Of a DNA stretch of 6,861 nt, positions 6,183 to 6,861 are shown piece by piece. Every line of letters starts with the position of its first letter. Position 1 is the first letter of the stretch. The notes beneath the pieces are model-generated. The model was not told the DNA's origin. It did no database searches and saw only the letters and a list, made by a program, of their open reading frames with translations. The DNA comes from Actinomycetota bacterium (GTDB taxonomy: Bacteria; Actinomycetota; Actinomycetes; Nanopelagicales; Nanopelagicaceae), in the NCBI GenBank assembly GCA_009702205.1, contig WLIM01000059.1, positions 1-6,861 on the forward strand, given 5' to 3'. The position numbers were made by a program, and so were the translations under genes.

Positions 6183-6188
6183 TAGATT
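6183..6188 (+). promoter_or_regulatory. Possible -10 box for a leaderless MFS transcript
   Basis: TAGATT (four of six match TATAAT) ends six bases before the GTG start of the MFS gene, which would place transcription start on or next to the start codon. The gene lacks a Shine-Dalgarno sequence, and leaderless mRNAs are common in Actinobacteria. No -35 box is visible at the right distance, so this is only suggestive. Confidence 0.22.
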
Positions 6189-6194
6189 ATCGCC

Positions 6195-6861
6195 GTGCTA
6201 AAAAAGATTGCGGTCGATATCTCCCCGCTCCGCAACTACCCTGATTTTCGGCGACTCTGGTCGTCGGGTCTAATCAGCTATTTCGGTTCGATGATTACTT
6301 ATGTCGCTCTGCCCTTTCAAATCAAAGAGCTAACCAACTCCTATATTGCAGTAGGACTCATGGGCGCCGTCGAATTGATCCCACTAATCATCTTTGGCCT
6401 TTATGGCGGAGTCTTGGCCGACCGAGTTGATCGCCGAAAGATGATTCTTATAACCGAGTTTGCTCTGATGATCATGACCTTCTCGCTCTTTATAAATACT
6501 CAACTCGCAAAGCCCAGTTTGATTTGGATTTATATCGTGGCCGGTTCATTCGCTGCCCTAGATGGTCTCCAACGACCTAGCGCCGATGCAATTTTGCCAA
6601 GGTTAGTTGGACACGATGATCTGCCATCGGCAAGTGCGCTGATGTCTCTGCGTTGGCAGACCGGAGTTATTACTGGACCTGCACTTGCCGGGATCTTGCT
6701 GGCGACAACTGGAATCGGAACCGCATATTTAGTTGATGTTATAACTTTTGCGGTCTCGCTTTTATTTATTGCCCGAGTTAAATCGGTGAAGCCAACAAAT
6801 ACTGAATCTGCTCCGACATTAAGTGCGATGGTTGAAGGAATTAAATATGCGACCTCACGCA
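6195..6861 (+). CDS. MFS exporter, EntS/MFS_3 type (N-terminal half; runs off the right edge)
   Basis: An open frame of 222 codons from GTG at 6195 continues past the window end with no stop. The protein begins with SPLRNYPDFRRLWSSGLIS (10-28), the typical entry of EntS-like and macrolide-efflux-like major facilitator exporters. The MFS loop motif GGVLADRVDRRK (71-82) follows the second helix. Six hydrophobic segments are visible (about 24-46, 50-72, 83-100, 108-124, 148-170 and 176-195), half of the usual twelve, and a cytoplasmic mid-loop starts near 196. It sits in the cell membrane and probably exports a small molecule by proton exchange; the substrate is unknown. An in-frame TAG at 6183-6185 limits the start, and GTG is the only usual start codon before the first helix. 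It lies 20 bases after panB and may be co-transcribed with it. Confidence 0.88.
   Translation, partial: MLKKIAVDISPLRNYPDFRRLWSSGLISYFGSMITYVALPFQIKELTNSYIAVGLMGAVELIPLIIFGLYGGVLADRVDRRKMILITEFALMIMTFSLFINTQLAKPSLIWIYIVAGSFAALDGLQRPSADAILPRLVGHDDLPSASALMSLRWQTGVITGPALAGILLATTGIGTAYLVDVITFAVSLLFIARVKSVKPTNTESAPTLSAMVEGIKYATSR

Overview
The window looks like chromosomal DNA of a streamlined, moderate-GC actinobacterium. The proteins are actinobacterial in style, the genes are tightly packed with overlapping start and stop codons, and a SAM-IV-type riboswitch core (a class known mainly from Actinobacteria) lies at the left edge. Freshwater Nanopelagicales (acI) relatives would fit. That placement is inferred from style and family resemblance, not from a search.

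Layout. (1) Positions 1-87, minus strand: the 5' part of a SAM-IV-type riboswitch whose gene lies beyond the left edge. A good sigma70-like promoter (94-122) places the transcript start almost at the first riboswitch helix. (2) Positions 127-3437, minus strand: a four-gene operon, transcribed right to left. It encodes a lipoprotein substrate-binding protein, one permease, one ATPase (together a complete polar-amino-acid ABC importer) and an N-formylglutamate amidohydrolase-family enzyme. (3) Positions 3438-3547: the operon's promoter region, with a palindrome at the predicted start site. It also carries a 25-bp element that recurs in front of the riboswitch promoter. (4) Positions 3548-5260, minus strand: nadE, glutamine-dependent NAD+ synthase. 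(5) Positions 5261-5370: a short divergent intergenic region. (6) Positions 5371-6174, plus strand: panB, first step of pantothenate synthesis. (7) From 6195 to the right edge, plus strand: the N-terminal half of an MFS exporter of the EntS/MFS_3 type.

How the parts work together. The ABC importer and the hydrolase are translationally coupled, so the hydrolase probably processes something related to what is imported (an amino acid or an N-acyl/N-formyl derivative). nadE and panB are divergent cofactor genes (NAD and pantothenate/CoA). The riboswitch points to a methionine or SAM-related gene to the left. The least expected signal is the similar promoter-proximal element shared by the importer operon and the riboswitch unit, which suggests common control of amino-acid uptake and methionine metabolism. 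No gap exceeds 300 bases. I saw no tRNA, rRNA, CRISPR array, insertion sequence or other mobile element. Apart from the regulatory observations this is an ordinary housekeeping and nutrient-uptake region, and I do not see a clearly new protein system.
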